Below, in pieces: positions 32,159 to 39,836 of a DNA stretch of 64,000 nucleotides. How positions within the stretch are numbered: position 1 is the stretch's first letter; the number at the start of each line of letters is the position of its first letter. The stretch is from Streptomyces sp. NBC_01723. Lineage in GTDB: Bacteria; Actinomycetota; Actinomycetes; Streptomycetales; Streptomycetaceae. The stretch spans positions 6,560,001 to 6,624,000 of the forward strand of contig NZ_CP109171.1 in assembly GCF_036246005.1 (NCBI RefSeq). The letters are read 5' to 3'. A program made the position numbers and the translations under genes. The notes below the pieces were generated by a model. That model was not told the origin of the DNA. It saw only the letters and a list, made by a program, of their open reading frames with translations, and ran no database searches.

Positions 32159-32973
32159 GGCTCCCCCAGGAGACGGTCCAGCAGATCCCTCGTGTCCTCG
32201 GGTGTGAGGGCCTGTGACCGCAGCATCGCACACTTCTGAGTGAGGATCGCCACCTCGTCGGGGTCAGCGATCAGTTGGCTGCCACGCTGGTTCTCCGTGT
32301 AGGCAAGCCGCTGGTGGTCTGGGGTCTCCAGCAGTACGAACGAGCCGTTCAGGCCCGCGTGGCTTGTGCGGTCCTGAGGAAGGACTTGGAACATGAGGCC
32401 CGGCAACTCCGAGCATCGTCGCAGATGTCGAAGTTGCTCGATCCAGATCTCTGGGCCGCCGATCGGCGCCCGTACGACCGGCTCCCATACGACGAAGCAC
32501 GTGATCGGAGGGACCTTGCGGTGCAGGATGCCCTGTCGATCGATACGTGCAGCCGCAAGGCGGGCGATCGTGTCCTCGTCATAGAACGGCACGCGACTGC
32601 GGAACACCGCCCACGCGTACGCCTCCGTCTGGAGCAGACCCGGCAACACCTGGTTCTCGTACGACGAGATCACGATGGCCTCCCGCTCCCTGTCCAGGAA
32701 CTCCTCCGCCCACAGCGGGACCAGGTCCACCTCGGGCATCTTGCTCAGGGCGATGGACAACGCGCCCTTGGTGTCGAGGAGTTCGTCGAGCTGCTCGGCG
32801 AGATCCGGCTTCAGCGGACGTCGGCCCTGCTCGATCGACGCGATCTGCTGCTCGCCGATGACGAAGCGTTCGCCCAGTGACCTCTGGGTGTGGCCGGCGG
32901 CCTGCCGGTAGAGAGCGAGCAGCGCCCCCACCATCTTCATCGCGGAGGCGTTCCTCCGTGTCGTCGTCCCCAT
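32155..32973 (-). CDS. XRE family regulator with DUF5753 (WhiJ-like)
   Basis: 272 aa from the ATG at 32973 (GGGAG 9 nt upstream). N-terminal HTH_3-type domain (LALYRQAAGHTQRSLGERFV, GEQQIASIEQGRRPLKPDL) followed by the long DUF5753 domain (EREAIVISSYENQVLPGLLQ, QTEAYAWAVFRSRVP). This is the paralogous WhiJ/AbaA-ORFA family of developmental repressors, several dozen copies per genome. It is coupled to the DUF397 gene and divergent from an ATP-binding protein gene, forming the usual three-gene set. Confidence 0.93.
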   Translation of the reverse strand: MGTTTRRNASAMKMVGALLALYRQAAGHTQRSLGERFVIGEQQIASIEQGRRPLKPDLAEQLDELLDTKGALSIALSKMPEVDLVPLWAEEFLDREREAIVISSYENQVLPGLLQTEAYAWAVFRSRVPFYDEDTIARLAAARIDRQGILHRKVPPITCFVVWEPVVRAPIGGPEIWIEQLRHLRRCSELPGLMFQVLPQDRTSHAGLNGSFVLLETPDHQRLAYTENQRGSQLIADPDEVAILTQKCAMLRSQALTPEDTRDLLDRLLGEP

Positions 32974-33058
32974 GAGGTCGAACTCCCCACCCACGCCCGT
33001 ACGTCCACCATCGCGCGCCCGTACAAACCGGCCGTACGGCCCTGCGCACTGTCTCAGT

Positions 33059-33493
33059 GTGACCACGGAGCGTGACCCTCGTCACGTGAACACCGAAACT
33101 CAACCCCCGTCCCTCCGTGAGCGCTTCTACCGTCGGGAGCGCCGGTCCGTCCCCGCCGCGAGGGCGTTCGCGAGGGAGACCCTTACTGCGTGGGGCGTGC
33201 GCGGGCGCGTGGACGACGTGCTGCTGTGCGTCAGCGAACTGGCGACGAACGCCCTGGTGCACGGCGTACCACCCGGCCGCGGCTTCCTGCTGAGGTTGGT
33301 GCCCTGCGGAGACGGCGTGCGCGTGGAGGTCCACGACAGCGGGGACGGCGTACCGGCGGTGCCGCAGGCGGAGGTGCGGGAGCCCGGTGAGGGCGGGCGC
33401 GGGCTGCTGCTGGTGTCGGAGCTGGCGGACAAGTGGGGCGTGGGGGAGCGGGACCCCGGCAAGGTGGTGTGGTTCGAGGTGGGAGGCGTGTAG
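33059..33493 (+). CDS. HATPase-domain ATP-binding protein (anti-sigma-like)
   Basis: About 144 aa from the GTG at 33059; a second GTG (33086) is possible. The GHKL motifs VDDVLLCVSELATNALVHG, VEVHDSGDGVP and GEGGRGLLLVSELADKWGVG identify an RsbW/SpoIIAB-like histidine-kinase ATPase without a phosphorylatable histidine. It is the third member of the XRE/DUF397/ATP-binding set. Its partner may be an unlinked sigma factor or antagonist. A GGGCGG-ATCAGG-CCGCCC hairpin at 33493-33510 may terminate it. Confidence 0.9.
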   Translation: MTTERDPRHVNTETQPPSLRERFYRRERRSVPAARAFARETLTAWGVRGRVDDVLLCVSELATNALVHGVPPGRGFLLRLVPCGDGVRVEVHDSGDGVPAVPQAEVREPGEGGRGLLLVSELADKWGVGERDPGKVVWFEVGGV

Positions 33494-33499
33494 GGCGGA

Positions 33500-33844
33500 T
33501 CAGGCCGCCCGGTCCCAGTCCTCGCCCGGCAGGTCGTTGTGCTCGTCGCAGGGCGGCCGGCCCGCGGCCTTCTCACGCAGGCGCAAGTTGCCCCAGGCGA
33601 GCGCGGCGACCGGGATGAGGTACCAGGGCACGGGCCAGGCGAGGGGCCACCACGCGGCGCCCGGGTGAAAGAGCGCTTCTACGGCGGCGGAGACCATGGC
33701 GAGAGCCAGGCTCCAGCACAGCAACAGGCCGGCCCACTCGGGCAGGTAGTCGGAGGCGGCAACCGCCGCCGCGCGGAATGCCGGACCGCTGCGGCCTTTC
33801 TCGCCTGCCGTACGGGCCTGCTGCGCCGCCCGCCAGGCGGCCAC
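33500..33844 (-). CDS. Small membrane protein, probably truncated at its N-terminus
   Basis: About 114 aa from a possible GTG at 33844, with no clear ribosome site. Two membrane helices (EWAGLLLCWSLALAMVSAAV and WPLAWPVPWYLIPVAALAWG) are followed by a charged tail ending DLPGEDWDRAA. The open frame continues upstream into sequence that is antisense to RHS repeats, which suggests a recombination junction near 33890 that removed the true start. No family recognised. Confidence 0.5.
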   Translation of the reverse strand: MAAWRAAQQARTAGEKGRSGPAFRAAAVAASDYLPEWAGLLLCWSLALAMVSAAVEALFHPGAAWWPLAWPVPWYLIPVAALAWGNLRLREKAAGRPPCDEHNDLPGEDWDRAA

Positions 33845-33890
33845 CTCGGCCGACGGCTCGGCCTCCGCCTGCGAGGCCGGCGCCCTGGTC

Positions 33891-34749
33891 TTGCCGGCGG
33901 GCGTGGCCGGAGCGGCCACCTTCGTCGGCTTCGTCCACGGGAAGGTGACGGACAAGAACAAGGGCACGATCACCGTCGAGCAGCACGACGAGGGCGGCGA
34001 GCACAAGGGCTTCAAGCTCACCGAGACCCGCTCCGGCCGCTGGATCGACCTGGTCAAGACGTACCCGAACCAGTGGCAGGCCAAGGACCACACCGGCCGC
34101 ACCGCCGTCCTCGACCTCGACGGCGCCGGAAACCTGGTCAAGGTGACGGACACCGCGGGCAAGGCCACCACGTACGAGTACGACGGCTCGCGCCGGGTGA
34201 CGAAGGAGACCACCCCCGAGGGATCGGCCACTCTCTTCACCTACGACGGCCACAACCGCGTCCGCTCCATAAGGTCACCGACCCCCTCGGCCACACCCGC
34301 CACGCCACCTACAAGAACCACCTCACCCAGACGGCGATCGACGCCATGGGCACCGGCGCGGACGGCACCGGCGGCAACACCACCACGTACGGCTGGGACG
34401 GCCGCAACAACGCCCTCTCCCAGAAACTGCCGCTCGGCGCGACCGCGTCCGTGTCCGCGTACCAGACGGTCGCGGGCACCGCCCTGCCGAACGACTTCAC
34501 GAGTGCCGACGGCCGCAAGGACTCCTTCAAGTACGACGCCAACGGCAACACGATGTCGGTGACGACGTCGGGCACGGCGGGCGGGGTGAGGGAGTACACG
34601 TACAACAAGGCCACCCCCGAGTGCGGCGGCTTCGAGGGCCAGCGCTGCACGGTGGTGCTGGCGCCCTGGCTGGATGCGGGATCGGTGCTGCGACAGGCGC
34701 GGCCGGCGGCCTTGTCACCGGCGCAGGTACGTACCTGTGGAACGACCTG
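33891..34749 (+). pseudogene. RHS/YD-repeat protein fragment, frameshifted
   Basis: Coding in one frame gives YD repeats DGAGNLVKVTDTAGKATTYE, YDGSRRVTKETTPEGSATLF and TYDGHNRVRSI up to about 34270. The next repeat, KVTDPLGHTRHATYKN, and the later YGWDGRNNALSQKLPLGA and SFKYDANGNTMSV, lie in another frame, so there is a frameshift near 34270. The start and the large N-terminal part of an RHS protein (usually over 1500 aa) are absent, and the fragment ends in unrelated sequence by 34749. This is a relic of a polymorphic-toxin/RHS gene. Confidence 0.8.
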
Positions 34750-34803
34750 ACGTGATGCCCGCAGAGTCCGGTCGGAACGGCCATAGCTGATGGAAGGCTG
34801 AAG

Positions 34804-34899
34804 ATGGACCTCACACTCATTCTCGCGTGCGGAATCGTCGGAGCCGTCTGCGGAGCGATAGCTGTGATCGTCATCGGCAGAAGAAGGCGCCGACAGTGA
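34804..34899 (+). CDS. 31-aa single-helix membrane micropeptide
   Basis: Starts MDLTLILACGIVGAVC, continues as an uninterrupted hydrophobic helix to IVIG and ends in five arginines and a glutamine. GGAAGG lies 6 nt before the ATG, and a 12-bp perfect terminator hairpin lies 24 nt after the stop, so this looks like a complete small gene rather than decay. Topology should be N-out, with the Arg-rich tail in the cytoplasm. Small hydrophobic peptides like this may be membrane regulators or toxins; there is no evidence for either. It sits between two fragments of the RHS relic. Confidence 0.6.
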   Translation: MDLTLILACGIVGAVCGAIAVIVIGRRRRRQ

Positions 34900-34922
34900 G
34901 TTGTTGACGCGGCCGCACCAAA

Positions 34923-34957
34923 GAGGCCTGGCCTTTGGCTACCACAGGCCAGGCCTC
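34923..34957 (+). terminator. Strong terminator after the micropeptide gene
   Basis: Perfect 12-bp stem GAGGCCTGGCCT / AGGCCAGGCCTC with an 11-nt loop. Confidence 0.8.
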
Positions 34958-35007
34958 AGCCGTACCGCTACGCAGGTTCCTGCCTCGCCTCGGGCACGCT
35001 GAACTCC

Positions 35008-35310
35008 ATGGCGATCGTGGGGAAGTCCTACTACTACCTCACCGACGCCACCGGCAACGTCCTCGGCCTCGCCGACAACACCGGCAAACGCACCCACACC
35101 TACGCCTACGGTCCGACGGGGCTGCCGCGCACCACACCGACGGAGTCCGTCCCCCAGCCCTACCGCTTTGTCGGCGCCTACGCCGACCCGACCGGCCTCT
35201 ACAAGATGGGCCACCGCTACTGCGACCCCACCCTGGGCCGCTTCACCCAACCCGACCCCTCCGGCCAGGAGAAGAATCCCTACCTTCGATCGCAGCGGTT
35301 AGTGGGCTGA
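35008..35310 (+). pseudogene. RHS repeat-associated core fragment (3' end)
   Basis: Reads KSYYYLTDATGNVLGLADN, GKRTHTYAYGPTGLPR and YRFVGAYADPTGLYKMGHRY, then CDPTLGRFTQPDPSGQEKNP, the C-terminal core motif of RHS proteins. After NPYL, where NPYLYA and a variable toxin tip normally follow, it breaks into RSQRLVG and stops. The fragment has no proper start and is separated from the upstream repeats by the micropeptide and its terminator. It is a core relic without its toxin domain. Confidence 0.82.
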
Positions 35311-35472
35311 TTCTGGCGGTCTTCGCCTTCCAGGCACACCGGAAGACTCGCTCCTGATGTCCGGGCGCCACCCAGGCGTGGAGCGCACCTCGTAGGCGCC
35401 CCCGGCGAAGCGGCCGGTGCGGGGCACCACGGAGGTCGGCCGGAGGAGCGCCAGGCCTCGTAGGATCGGCGC

Positions 35473-36501
35473 ATGGTGGCCTTTGTACCGTCGTTCATCT
35501 GCTTCTTCCTGTTCTGTGCCGGTGCGGTTCGAGATCGCCGCCGACTGAGCAACGCGGTTCTGCTGGGCCTGTCCGCCGTCTTCGCGGTGCTCGCGCTCCT
35601 GCTGCACGTGGCCTCCGAGCGGACCCAGTTGGGCCGCGATCTGGCGGTCGCTCTGCTGACCCTGGCGGGCGTGGGGGTCGTCACGCTGGCGTGGTTCCTC
35701 ATCGCCAACGGGATCACCATGGTTCGCAAGGAGGGCAGAAGCCCGGCGAACCTGCTGTCCCTGGGGGCGGGCATCGCCCTGATCGCCCTGCTCGCGCTGC
35801 TGATCACCGCGCTGGTGCTGCACACGCACACGCTCGTGGTCGTGGCGGCGACGGCGGTGGCGCTCGCCGGCTACGTGGCCTTCCTGTTCCTCTGCTTCCT
35901 CGTTTACGGGGGCCTGTACGGACGTCTGCGCATCCGGCGCCGGGCGGACTACGTGGTGGTCCTCGGCTCGGGCCTGAGCGGCGGCACCACCGTGCCCCCG
36001 CTGCTGGCCGGTCGCCTCGACCGGGCCCGGAAGGAACACGCCCGGCTGTCCAGGAAGGGCCGGCGCCCGGTCCTGATCACCTCGGGAGGACAGGGGCCCG
36101 ACGAGAAGCTGCCCGAGTCCCACGCGATGGCCGACTACCTGGTCACCCAGGGTGTCCCCGCCGACCTGATCGAACGCGAGGACCGCTCGACGACCACGGA
36201 CGAGAACCTGACGTTCAGCAAAGCCCTGATGGAGCGGGCGAATCCGGACTACCGGTGCGTGATCGTCACGAACAACTACCACGTCTTCCGCGCCGCGATC
36301 ACCGCCCGCCGCACCGGCATCCGGGGCCACGTGATCGGTGCCCCTACAGCCGCGTACTTCTGGCCGAGCGCCATGATCCGCGAGTTCGTGGCCCTCTTGG
36401 TCGCCTACCGCCGCACCAACGCCGCACTCTTCCTGCTCGTCCTGCTGAGCGGCCTGTTCATCTGGTGGCTGGGGTGGCCGTCGCCGGGGGCCGTCACGTA
36501 G
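35473..36501 (+). CDS. YdcF/SanA family (DUF218) membrane protein
   Basis: 342 aa. Four N-terminal membrane helices (SNAVLLGLSAVFAVLALLLH, LAVALLTLAGVGVVTLAWFL, LGAGIALIALLALLITALVL, TAVALAGYVAFLFLCFLVYG) are followed by the DUF218 domain (ADYVVVLGSGLSGG, LITSGGQGPDEKLPESHAMA, DRSTTTDENL, CVIVTNNYHVFRAAITARR) and a last helix. The family includes ElyC and SanA, with envelope roles. TAGGAT at 35461-35466 lies 6 nt before the ATG, indicating a leaderless transcript. Confidence 0.92.
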   Translation: MVAFVPSFICFFLFCAGAVRDRRRLSNAVLLGLSAVFAVLALLLHVASERTQLGRDLAVALLTLAGVGVVTLAWFLIANGITMVRKEGRSPANLLSLGAGIALIALLALLITALVLHTHTLVVVAATAVALAGYVAFLFLCFLVYGGLYGRLRIRRRADYVVVLGSGLSGGTTVPPLLAGRLDRARKEHARLSRKGRRPVLITSGGQGPDEKLPESHAMADYLVTQGVPADLIEREDRSTTTDENLTFSKALMERANPDYRCVIVTNNYHVFRAAITARRTGIRGHVIGAPTAAYFWPSAMIREFVALLVAYRRTNAALFLLVLLSGLFIWWLGWPSPGAVT

Positions 36502-36550
36502 GGCTTCCTTTCCCCACCCTGCTGAGCGGGCGCCCTGTTATCGTGCGCCG

Positions 36551-36982
36551 ATGCCAACGATCAGACAGTTCCAAGTGACCTTCGACTGCGCGGAACCCGC
36601 GCGCCTCGCCGCCTTCTGGTGCGAGGTGCTGGGGTACGTCGTGCCGCCGGTCCCGGAGGGCTTTGCCACGTGGGAGGAATACCACCACTCGCTGCCGCCC
36701 GAGGAGGAGCTCTACTTCGCGTGCGCTGATCCCTCGGGTGTGGGTCCGCGCCTGCTCTTCCAGCGAGTTCCCGAAGGCAAGGTCGTCAAGAACCGGGTGC
36801 ATCTCGATGTGCGGGCCGGCACCGGGCTCGTGGGTGACGAGCGCCTGGCCACACTGGAGGCCGAATGCGCACGGCTGATGGCGCTCGGCGCGAAGCACGT
36901 GCTCACGCAGCGTGCCGACGGCGTCAACGAGTCCTGCATCACGATGCAGGACATCGAGGGCAACGAGTTCTGCCTCGACTGA
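36551..36982 (+). CDS. VOC family protein (glyoxalase_6 type)
   Basis: 143 aa with the paired VOC modules: QVTFDCAEPARLAAFWCEVL at the start, LLFQRVPEGKVVKNRVHLDV in the middle and TMQDIEGNEFCLD at the end. Function within the superfamily cannot be fixed. TATCGT at 36539-36544 lies 6 nt before the ATG, again fitting a leaderless start. It is convergent with the MFS gene, 57 nt apart. Confidence 0.88.
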   Translation: MPTIRQFQVTFDCAEPARLAAFWCEVLGYVVPPVPEGFATWEEYHHSLPPEEELYFACADPSGVGPRLLFQRVPEGKVVKNRVHLDVRAGTGLVGDERLATLEAECARLMALGAKHVLTQRADGVNESCITMQDIEGNEFCLD

Positions 36983-37039
36983 TATCCGAAGGACGGCGTC
37001 TGCACCGGAATCATCCGCCTGGTCTCGCGACGGCCTGCC

Positions 37040-38503
37040 TCAGGCCTGCTCTTCGGTGGTGTGCGAGTCGGTCAGGGTGAGCGCGCCGCCCGCCGCGATC
37101 AGGCCGACGAGCACGGCAAGCACGCCGTAGGTGATGCGCTCGCCGTGGAAGAAGGACTGCACGAGGCCGCTGCCCCAGGTGCCCGCGGGCAGCCGGGTGG
37201 TGACGAGTACGGCGATCAGGGTGCCGACGACGGCGGTCCCGACGCTGGTGCCGACCTCCTGGGCGGTGTCGTTGAGCGCGGTGCCGAGCGAGGTGCGGTT
37301 GGCGGGCATCGCCTCGACCAGGGCGACGGCGCAGATGGTCATGACCGTGCGCAGCCCGACGGTCATCACGACCATGCAGAGGGCGATGGCGGCGTACCCG
37401 TGGTCGACGCCCCAGGCGAGGCCGGCCAGCGCCACGGTCAGACAGGCCGCGCCGACCAGGCAGGCGACGCGGTGGCCGTACTTCTTGGCGAGCCACTCCG
37501 AGAGCGGGGTCGCCGCGATCATCGTCACGATGAGCGGCAGGTTCGCCAGGCCGGCCCGCACGGGGCTCCATCCGTAGGCGTACTGGAAGTGCAGGATGAG
37601 CCCGAACATCACGCCGGCCATCGCGACGGACGTGCCGGTCTGGGCGAGGGCGGCGCCGCGGACGGTGCCGTTGGAGAAGATCCCGAGGTCCAGCATGGGG
37701 GCCTTGCTGCGGCGCTCGTGCCACACGAACGCGATGCCCGCGGCCGCGGCGCCCAGGACCGAGGCGAGCGTGGCGGCGGAGCGCCAACCGTGCTCGACGC
37801 CGCTGGTCAGGGCGTAGCAGGCGAGGCCGATGGTGAGCACGCTCAGGGCGGCGCCCGGCAGGTCGAGCCTGTCGTCGGTGAGGTCCTCGCGCCGGTCGGG
37901 CGCGACGCCGAGACGCACACCGATGGCCGCGATCAGGGCTATCGGCGCGTTGATCAGCAGAAGCCACTGCCAGCTCACGTGGGCGAGCGCCGTGCCGCCG
38001 AGCAGCGGGCCGAGGATGAACCCGGACATGCCGACGACGATCATCAGGGTCATCGCGCGCATCCGCAGCGCCTGGTCGTCGAACAGGCGGAAGACGAGCG
38101 AGTTGGTGATGGGGGCCATGGCGGCGGCGGCGATGCCGAGTCCGGCGCGCAGCGCGATCAGTTGCCCGGTGGAGTCGACGGCGATCACGGACAGGCTCAT
38201 CAGGCCGAAGACGGCGAGGCCGACGAGCAGGACGCGGCGGCGTCCGAGGCGGTCGGCCATGGACCCCGCCGTGAGCAGCAGGCCGCCGAACGTCAGTGAG
38301 TAGGCGCCGGTGACCCATTGCAGGGCGGTCGTGCTGCCGCCGAGGTCGCGGCCGATGGTGGGCAGTGCGATCGAGAGCAGTGTGTTGTCGACCATCTCGA
38401 CGAAGAAGGCCAGGCAGAGCGCGGCCAGCGGGATCCATGCCGCCCGCAGTGACCCGTAGGTACGGGTGGGGACGGGCTCGGTTTCGGTGGTGGTGGCACT
38501 CAT
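37040..38503 (-). CDS. MFS drug efflux transporter, DHA2 (14-TM) type
   Basis: 487 aa, about fourteen helices. Motifs include FFVEMVDNTLLSIALPTIGR, the loop GSMADRLGRRRVLLVGLAVF (motif A) and GPLLGGTALAHVSWQWLLLI (motif C, antiporter). It probably expels hydrophobic or cationic compounds by proton exchange. The ATG has GGAGG 6 nt upstream. It is divergent from a TetR gene, with three palindromic operators in the 138-nt gap, the classic arrangement of inducible efflux. Confidence 0.94.
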   Translation of the reverse strand: MSATTTETEPVPTRTYGSLRAAWIPLAALCLAFFVEMVDNTLLSIALPTIGRDLGGSTTALQWVTGAYSLTFGGLLLTAGSMADRLGRRRVLLVGLAVFGLMSLSVIAVDSTGQLIALRAGLGIAAAAMAPITNSLVFRLFDDQALRMRAMTLMIVVGMSGFILGPLLGGTALAHVSWQWLLLINAPIALIAAIGVRLGVAPDRREDLTDDRLDLPGAALSVLTIGLACYALTSGVEHGWRSAATLASVLGAAAAGIAFVWHERRSKAPMLDLGIFSNGTVRGAALAQTGTSVAMAGVMFGLILHFQYAYGWSPVRAGLANLPLIVTMIAATPLSEWLAKKYGHRVACLVGAACLTVALAGLAWGVDHGYAAIALCMVVMTVGLRTVMTICAVALVEAMPANRTSLGTALNDTAQEVGTSVGTAVVGTLIAVLVTTRLPAGTWGSGLVQSFFHGERITYGVLAVLVGLIAAGGALTLTDSHTTEEQA

Positions 38504-38543
38504 GACCGGCCTCCTTTCTGCAAGCTGAACGCCGCCAGGAATC

Positions 38544-38596
38544 GAACGGCGTTCGTTCATAGAACATTGTTCGTTGTGCACCATAGAACCATGTTC
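38544..38596. promoter_or_regulatory. Three GAAC-N3-GTTC operators between the MFS and TetR genes
   Basis: GAACGGCGTTC (38544-38554), GAACATTGTTC (38562-38572) and GAACCATGTTC (38586-38596). A plus-strand promoter TTGTGC-17-GATAGA toward tetR has the third palindrome in its spacer. A minus-strand TATGAA box for the efflux gene lies between the first two. Binding by the adjacent TetR protein would repress both genes. Confidence 0.75.
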
Positions 38597-38641
38597 GATA
38601 GAGAGGCAAGCCGTGCAGGCAAGCTGTGCTTGGATGGATGG

Positions 38642-39364
38642 ATGACACCGCCGCCCGCACGTGCACGCTCCGCCTCCGAGAGGCCCGCCCGCGGGCGCCG
38701 ACGCGCTTCGCACTCCATGGAGGCCGTCCTCGACGCGGCCGTGGCCCTCCTCGACGAGGCCGGCGGTCCCGCGCTGACGTTTCGCGCCCTCGCCGCCCGG
38801 CTCGGCACCGGTGTCGGCACGATCTACTGGTACGTCCAGAACAAGGACGAGCTCCTCGACCGCGCCACCGACCATGCGATCAGTGGGGTCCTGGCCGCCG
38901 TGGCGGAGCACCCGGACAGCGACGACCCCATTGCCGACCTCCGCGCGATGGCCGTCGCCCTGTTCGACGCGATCGTGGACCGGCCGTGGCTCTCGGCGTA
39001 CTTCATGCGCAACACCGACGTGCAGGGCAACTCCCTGCGGCTGTACGAGCGGCTCGGTCAACAGACCCTGCGCCTCGATCTCACGTCGCGGCAGCGGTTC
39101 CATGCCGTCTCGGCGATCACGGGCGTCGTCGTCGGCACGGCTGCCGACCTGGGTGCGGAGATCCCGCAGGAGCTACTCGACGGCGAGGTGGACCGCGACG
39201 AGTACCTCGGCCGTTTCGCCGAGACGTGGCGGTCGCTCGACGCCGAGGAGTTCCCGTTCGTACGGCACATCGCCGACGAGTTCGCCGGTCACGACGACCG
39301 GGACCAGTTCCTCGCCGCGCTGGACCTCACGCTGGCGGGCCTGCGCCTGCAAGCCGGCACCTGA
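38642..39364 (+). CDS. TetR family transcriptional repressor
   Basis: 240 aa from the ATG at 38642. The N-terminal HTH (AVLDAAVALLDEAGGPALTF, LAARLGTGVGTIYWYVQNKD) is followed by a TetR_C-type ligand domain (PWLSAYFMRNTDVQGNSLRL). The presumed inducer is a substrate of the divergent efflux pump. The gene ends in a hairpin with a T-run at 39398-39429. A longer reading from 38567 would cover the operators and is not credible. Confidence 0.92.
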   Translation: MTPPPARARSASERPARGRRRASHSMEAVLDAAVALLDEAGGPALTFRALAARLGTGVGTIYWYVQNKDELLDRATDHAISGVLAAVAEHPDSDDPIADLRAMAVALFDAIVDRPWLSAYFMRNTDVQGNSLRLYERLGQQTLRLDLTSRQRFHAVSAITGVVVGTAADLGAEIPQELLDGEVDRDEYLGRFAETWRSLDAEEFPFVRHIADEFAGHDDRDQFLAALDLTLAGLRLQAGT

Positions 39365-39397
39365 CCTCGGCACGACCGCCGGCGTCTTCGCCCCGCC

Positions 39398-39429
39398 AGG
39401 GATCACTGGAGTGAGGTCCCTGTGTTTTT
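39398..39429 (+). terminator. Intrinsic terminator of the TetR gene
   Basis: AGGGA-TCACT / AGTGA-(GG bulge)-TCCCT stem with a GG loop, followed by TGTGTTTTT; one of the few T-tailed terminators in the window. Confidence 0.75.
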
Positions 39430-39521
39430 GCCGTCGGTCGAGGGGCAACCGGTAGGCACAGCCTGCGCAGGAGCGCTCGGCTCGCGGTGCAAGACAGCAA
39501 GATCCCGCTTGGAGGTCCCAC

Positions 39522-39650
39522 ATGCTGAAGGCCATTGCAGACGTTCTGCGATCCGTTGGTGGAGCGATTGCCACGGTCGTCACACTTCCCTTCCGTGCCG
39601 TTGCGCGGCTCTTCGGGGGCGCGTCCGCGAGTGCTCACGGACGCCACTGA
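39522..39650 (+). CDS. LPFR-motif small protein
   Basis: 42 aa, starting MLKAIADVLRSVGGAIATVV, then TLPFRAVARLFGGASASAHG and RH. GGAGG is 6 nt before the ATG. The amphipathic helix plus LPFR-x4-RLFGGAS pattern is a recurrent streptomycete mini-protein family of unknown function, probably membrane-associated. It is bracketed by the TetR terminator upstream and a strong hairpin at 39765-39796 downstream, so it is its own transcription unit. Confidence 0.85.
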   Translation: MLKAIADVLRSVGGAIATVVTLPFRAVARLFGGASASAHGRH

Positions 39651-39764
39651 CTTCTTCGCGTGGCGATGTCGACGGGACGGCCCGGCCGATGGGCCTGACC
39701 GCCCCATGCTGCGGGGCCGGTCCCGCAGTAGTTCACGTGGCCCGCGCTCATCGTGCTCAGGACG

Positions 39765-39796
39765 TCGCCCCCGCCCGGTGAACCGGACGGGGGCGA
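39765..39796. terminator. Bidirectional terminator between the LPFR and protease genes
   Basis: TCGCCCCCG-C-CCGG / CCGG-A-CGGGGGCGA around a TGAA loop: 13 pairs with one mismatch. It serves both converging genes. Confidence 0.8.
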
Positions 39797-39836
39797 TGCG
39801 CCGAGGTGGCGGATGGGCCACCGAGTCGAGCAGGAC

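Noticed and set aside
33573..34253. Long minus-strand frame across the RHS fragment
   Set aside because: Opposes recognisable YD repeats on the plus strand; the predicted protein is low-complexity.
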